From CAZQQU01 sp964595625 (GTDB lineage Bacteria; Bacteroidota; Bacteroidia; Flavobacteriales; Flavobacteriaceae): a stretch of DNA of 64,000 bases. Under the pieces are notes generated by a model. It searched no databases. It worked only from the letters and a program-made list of their open reading frames with translations, and had not been told where the DNA came from. The translations under genes were made by a program, and so were the position numbers. This document shows, one piece after another, positions 60,325 through 64,000 of the stretch. Position 1 is the stretch's first letter. Each line of letters begins with the position of its first letter. Location: assembly GCA_964595625.1 (NCBI GenBank), contig CAZQQU010000002.1, forward strand, positions 248,001-312,000. Direction: 5' to 3'.

Positions 60325-62286
60325 ATGAATAAAAAAGTACTCTTGGTAGCGTTCCTTAGTGGGGTTGGAAGTTTAGCATTGGCACAGCAAGTATCCGATT
60401 CGCTTTCGCGACAAGCTCACATAAATTGGGAAGAAAATAGCAATCAAATTTCCTTTTCTTCGGAAACGCCTCCGCTGATACAAACCGCAGGCGCTCCTAC
60501 GGCGTTTTACTCTTTTTATTGGGAATTTGGAGATGGCCATTTCAGCAAAGAAAAAAATCCCACACATATTTATGAATCACCCGGGGATTATGAAGTAAAT
60601 CTTTGGGTCACCAATCATTACGATAATGGTAAAACTCCCGAAACGCGCCCTCAGAAAGTAACTGTAAATACCACCACGGTGGACTACAAGGAACAAGCTT
60701 TTATGGATACCGGACTCCAACTACAACGCAATCGAGAACCGATGCCAGAGCAAGAATTCGTCACGGTTTTGAGCTATAAAAATCAGAAAGAATACGCCAC
60801 CAGTGGTACTTTGTATTTTTTTTATAACGAAAAACAATTTAAAAACAAAAATTTCGAAATCATCGATATAAGAAGCTATCACAACGAAACCGAAATACCC
60901 TATGCTACTTTTGCCAGTACAAACGCCTTTACATCAACGGATATTTTCTACGCTCAGACCGATTCACCCTTAATTCCTGTGATTACTACTGCTCTGGATA
61001 CTACTTCTAAAGTTCACCTGAAACAAAGCCTAGAAGAGGCGGAAGAAATTTTCAGCGATGTGAAAGTACTAGAATTTGAAAATATCCAACCCGGAGAAGA
61101 ACGCAATATTTTCTTTACACTCAAGACCACCCCGGAAATGATTAAGGATACCAGTGCTATAGTTACAGTTCGTGGTATCTATGTGCCCGAAAAAGGTTTT
61201 GAAAATCACCAAGTCAAGGATATGGAGATGGAAATTGTCAATTCTTACGACCCCAACCGGATGTCGTCCAACGCTTGGTTAATGAACTACAGATTGGTAC
61301 GTTTTAAAAATTTTCGGTTTAAAACTCAGTTTCAAAATAATGGGGATGGTCCGGCGAGAACGATCCGGCTGGAGATTGATATTCCCGAAATGTTTGATAT
61401 GCAAACCCTACAAATTGAGGGTATGTATCCCGAATGTCCCATTTGTCCCCCAGAAGAAGTAATTTATAGCTGTTTGGATACTAGTTATGTTGACCGTAAA
61501 GCGATATTTACATTTAAAAATATCTACTTGCCCGGTACCGAACAACGCAATGTCCAAGATAAGGATTCTACCAAAGGTTTTGTAAAATACAACATACAGT
61601 TAGCTAAAGATTTTCATAAAAAGAAAACCAAAAGCCGAACCGCAATTTATTTTGATAATAACGAGCCGATAATTACCAACTATGCCGTTACTCGCTTTCT
61701 TCCAGGTTTGTCGATAGGGGCCAAAGCAGGTTATATTACCGCTCCAAAATTGGACAATTACAAAGAGTATATGGTCGGTGTTACCATTTCGCCCTACAAA
61801 TCGTATCGTCACTATTTACAAGCGGAATTAATGATTTCGGCTGCTTCTTGGGACGAACTGAACTCGTTTAAAGACCAAATTGATCTGTCGAATGGTATGA
61901 CGGAAATTATGGAGTACGAACAGTTACGGGAGTACCGCAATATTACCACCTATTTAGTACCTATTTCTTACAGATACAATCTCAATAATTATATCGGCTT
62001 GGGAATTGGACCCCAACTTCAGCTGGATTTCAATAACCGGGTATGTACCTCTACCAGCGGTACTTTTTCCATACACTTGCCCGATGGAACGGTGGTGGAA
62101 GACGAAACCCAAAACAGTTTTGACTATACCGAAGAAATCAAGAATTTAAACAATTTTAAAGCCGGAGTTTTTGTAGATTTAACCGCCGGATTCGCCCGTA
62201 TTGGCCCCAGTGTGGGAGCTCGGTATGTCTTTAACTTTGAAAAAAATCACAACCAAATTCATTTGTATGCTATTTGGAAGTTTTAG
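60325..62286 (+). CDS. secreted PKD-domain protein with C-terminal outer-membrane-like barrel
   Basis: 653 residues. Signal peptide (NKKVLLVAFLSGVGSLALAQQ). Residues ~30-118 form a PKD domain (YWEFGDGHFSKEKNPTHIYESPGDYEVNLWVTN). A beta-rich middle follows, including SYDPNRMSSNAW, then FKTQFQNNGDGPARTIRLEIDIPEMF, like the DUF11/DUF7619 repeats of Bacteroidetes. From ~465 a barrel-like part: LSIGAKAGYITAPKL, YLVPISYRYNLNNYIGLGIGPQLQLDF, GPSVGARYVFNF. It may anchor in the outer membrane and display the PKD domain. A T9SS tail sequence is not evident. Confidence 0.78.
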   Translation: MNKKVLLVAFLSGVGSLALAQQVSDSLSRQAHINWEENSNQISFSSETPPLIQTAGAPTAFYSFYWEFGDGHFSKEKNPTHIYESPGDYEVNLWVTNHYDNGKTPETRPQKVTVNTTTVDYKEQAFMDTGLQLQRNREPMPEQEFVTVLSYKNQKEYATSGTLYFFYNEKQFKNKNFEIIDIRSYHNETEIPYATFASTNAFTSTDIFYAQTDSPLIPVITTALDTTSKVHLKQSLEEAEEIFSDVKVLEFENIQPGEERNIFFTLKTTPEMIKDTSAIVTVRGIYVPEKGFENHQVKDMEMEIVNSYDPNRMSSNAWLMNYRLVRFKNFRFKTQFQNNGDGPARTIRLEIDIPEMFDMQTLQIEGMYPECPICPPEEVIYSCLDTSYVDRKAIFTFKNIYLPGTEQRNVQDKDSTKGFVKYNIQLAKDFHKKKTKSRTAIYFDNNEPIITNYAVTRFLPGLSIGAKAGYITAPKLDNYKEYMVGVTISPYKSYRHYLQAELMISAASWDELNSFKDQIDLSNGMTEIMEYEQLREYRNITTYLVPISYRYNLNNYIGLGIGPQLQLDFNNRVCTSTSGTFSIHLPDGTVVEDETQNSFDYTEEIKNLNNFKAGVFVDLTAGFARIGPSVGARYVFNFEKNHNQIHLYAIWKF

Positions 62287-62287
62287 T

Positions 62288-62375
62288 TTGGGGCACCCCC
62301 CTCCTAAAGTCGGGTCGGGCTTTCCGCGCTACATGGTAGCTAGCTCCAATCCCTGGTGCAAGCTGGGGATAATTC
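62288..62375. repeat. possible dispersed repeat fragment at the PKD-CHAT junction
   Basis: Unusually GC-rich stretch (GGGGCACCCCCC, GTCGGGTCGGGC, CCGCGCTAC, TCCAATCCCTGGTGCAAGC) in an AT-rich neighbourhood. From memory it resembles a repeat found between genes in many Bacteroidetes. It covers the first codons of the CHAT gene. Confidence 0.4.
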
Positions 62376-64000
62376 TTCTTCTTCTGCTACCGATTTGGAC
62401 CTTCGGTCAGTTTGCCCAAGATTCTATATACCTACAAGTAGATAAACTCGCCCTGAATAAAGATATACCCACGCTGCAGCAAATTCAACCCCTAGAACAA
62501 CATTGGAATACCCATTTAACTCACCCGGACGATCGCTTAGCCTTACTGGTATTGCAGTGTAATATGGGATATTATTTCCAACAAAATAATCTTCCTGCTC
62601 AAGCCATCAATTATTATGAAAATGCCTGGCAAAACCAACAAAAATACTTACTATCCGGTTATGATATCATAGAGTATTGTCTCAAGCCCTTGGGCAATTT
62701 ATACACGCGGGCGGCCAATTATACCCAAGCAGAAAATACCATCAAAACGTACATTGATCTAGCCGAAAAGTCGAACCAACTTCATCATAAACTTTCCGGT
62801 ATATTAAACCTTTCGGTAATCTATCATCACACTCACAATTATCCGACCGCGGTGAGTATTTTACAACAAGCTCTACGTACCCCTCATCTACCTGAGGATT
62901 TCAAGTCTAAATTGGAAAATAATCTGGCAGCCAATTTAATAGCCCTAGGAGAATCGAAAACCGCGGAAGAGTTGCTTTTAGATTCCGAAAGTGTGGCTAC
63001 TCGACGCAACCAAGCTCAACTTGCCTTACAGCATAAACAACCCCGCCAAGCATTAATTCACCTTACGAAAGCCCTAGAGCTACTAGTCGAAGAAGATTTT
63101 GCTGCCCGTGATTTAGCTAAAATTTATATCCAACAAGCTACCGTCTATCAAATGCTTCAGCAACCTGATTCCGCACGAATCTTACTTCAAAAGGCTCAAA
63201 ATAGTCTTTTGCCCTTAGATATAAAAACACCCGAAAAAATTCATCTCTATCCCGAAAGCACCTTTATCACTTTGTTTGATAGTTGGGCTGCTTGGAGCCC
63301 GACTTTGGAAGAAGCTCTCTACTATTATGATTTGAGTTTTTATGTCTCTGATTTATTGGCCGAAAGTATGGTGACTCAAGAAGCCAAAATGATTCACTAT
63401 GCAACTCTTCGAAACCGCAGTGAAAAATGCGTGGAACGACTCTTTGAGGTCTATCAACGCAATCCTGATCCGGCTTATTTAGAAAAAGCCTTTCAGTATG
63501 CCGAACAAACCAAATCGCGGGTCCTTAAAGAAATGTATGCTTTGAATCATTCTATTGAGAATCAGCCTGATAATGCGCATTTGATTCGAGAAAAAAAGTT
63601 GTTGCAACTACAAGAAAATTATATCAATCAACTGGTTAAAGCTCAACTTGCCAACAACCACCTACTGATTCAACCTATTATTGATTCGTTAAACCAAGTT
63701 TATTTTGACCTACAAAATTTAAAAAAAGAGCAAAGAGTTTATACGGACCCGATTACTTTTCCTAAAACCACTATTCAAAATATTCAATTGAAGTTGGAGC
63801 AACAACAAGCCGAGATGTATAGTTATTTTTACGGGACAGAACATGTATATCGTTTTGATTTTAGTGCACACCATGCTCAGTTAGTGCAACTAGCTGCTAC
63901 TGATGAAATCAGTGAAAAACTGAGAAGCTACTTTCGATTCTTTGATAGCCCCCATGCCATTAATGACCATCTAAGTGAGTACAAAACACTGGCCTGGGAG
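62333..64000 (+). CDS. secreted TPR-CHAT protein, 5' part (continues past the window)
   Basis: Open from ATG 62333 to the window end, 556 residues, no stop. Signal peptide MVASSNPWCKLGIILLLLLPIWTFGQF. An upstream in-frame ATG at 62267, inside the PKD gene, is less likely. About 400 residues of tetratricopeptide-like repeats follow (AQAINYYENAWQNQQK; GNLYTRAANYTQAENTIKTYI; LNLSVIYHHTHNYPTAVSILQQALR). The stretch after residue 495, MYSYFYGTEHVYRFDFSAHHAQLVQLA, looks like the opening of a CHAT (caspase-HetF) peptidase domain. The catalytic His-Cys would lie beyond the window. Exported CHAT-TPR proteins are common in Bacteroidetes next to sigma factors; substrate unknown. Confidence 0.8.
   Translation, partial: MVASSNPWCKLGIILLLLLPIWTFGQFAQDSIYLQVDKLALNKDIPTLQQIQPLEQHWNTHLTHPDDRLALLVLQCNMGYYFQQNNLPAQAINYYENAWQNQQKYLLSGYDIIEYCLKPLGNLYTRAANYTQAENTIKTYIDLAEKSNQLHHKLSGILNLSVIYHHTHNYPTAVSILQQALRTPHLPEDFKSKLENNLAANLIALGESKTAEELLLDSESVATRRNQAQLALQHKQPRQALIHLTKALELLVEEDFAARDLAKIYIQQATVYQMLQQPDSARILLQKAQNSLLPLDIKTPEKIHLYPESTFITLFDSWAAWSPTLEEALYYYDLSFYVSDLLAESMVTQEAKMIHYATLRNRSEKCVERLFEVYQRNPDPAYLEKAFQYAEQTKSRVLKEMYALNHSIENQPDNAHLIREKKLLQLQENYINQLVKAQLANNHLLIQPIIDSLNQVYFDLQNLKKEQRVYTDPITFPKTTIQNIQLKLEQQQAEMYSYFYGTEHVYRFDFSAHHAQLVQLAATDEISEKLRSYFRFFDSPHAINDHLSEYKTLAWE

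Noticed and set aside
1..64000. tRNA, rRNA, CRISPR array
   Set aside because: No cloverleaf T-loop GTTCGAATC-type signals in gene-free gaps, no rRNA-like sequence and no regularly spaced repeats were found by reading; a tRNAscan or CRISPR finder run would be decisive.

Overview
The window is ordinary chromosome of a marine-type member of the Bacteroidota, most likely family Flavobacteriaceae. The DNA is AT-rich. Promoter-like boxes follow the Bacteroidetes pattern TAnnTTTG, and several start codons lack a Shine-Dalgarno sequence. The gene content is diagnostic: gldA and a full-length sprA (gliding / type IX secretion), an alternative complex III (actABCDEF) joined to cytochrome oxidase genes, a malic enzyme fused to a phosphotransacetylase-like domain, and many Bacteroidetes-style surface lipoproteins and TonB-linked proteins. 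No rRNA, tRNA, CRISPR array, integrase or transposase was seen.

Layout. 1-20.8 kb is a housekeeping and accessory mixture: mtaB (5'-truncated by the window), a small GNAT protein, an alpha/beta hydrolase, manA, an AbgT transporter with a lipoprotein, a TonB-dependent-receptor-like outer-membrane protein, a Na+/solute symporter, recR, a methyltransferase, an outer-membrane barrel, an SMR pump, a PagL-like lipid A deacylase, gldA, TPR and lipoprotein genes, a hemolysin-III-type protein, and an SDR-type threonine dehydrogenase coupled to a hydratase. 20.8-21.3 kb is a non-coding mosaic of small hairpins that looks like a dispersed repeat. 21.3-25.4 kb is a regulatory island: a tiny HTH protein, two copies of a palindrome, a response regulator and TPR histidine kinase pair, two tiny genes just upstream of the kinase, and a divergent HTH-membrane protein. 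25.5-28.2 kb holds an MFS transporter and rplU-rpmA, with rplU carrying a helix-hairpin-helix tail.

28.4-40.2 kb is a respiratory operon, actA-F followed by coxB and coxA, closed by a strong terminator. It should move electrons from menaquinol through ActB/C/F and the c-hemes of ActA/E to an aa3-type oxidase. 40.2-56.5 kb is a core-gene run: ruvB, malic enzyme, ruvA, sprA, gcvH, a VanZ-like gene, two tonB-like genes, hemB and metK. 56.5-64 kb is an accessory locus: an ECF sigma factor and a membrane-anchored putative anti-sigma/TPR protein point left. Two paralogous lipoproteins, a PKD/beta-barrel protein and a secreted TPR-CHAT protein (cut by the window end) point right.

The two places most likely to hold undescribed biology are (i) the micro-peptide / micro-lipoprotein / histidine-kinase / response-regulator cassette at 21.9-24.5 kb and (ii) the ECF-sigma / paired-lipoprotein / PKD-barrel / CHAT locus at 56.5-64 kb, where both lipoprotein genes carry the same GGTAAC-N17-TAT promoter-like signature. 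No database or folding program was run. Family names rest on motifs and recalled family knowledge.
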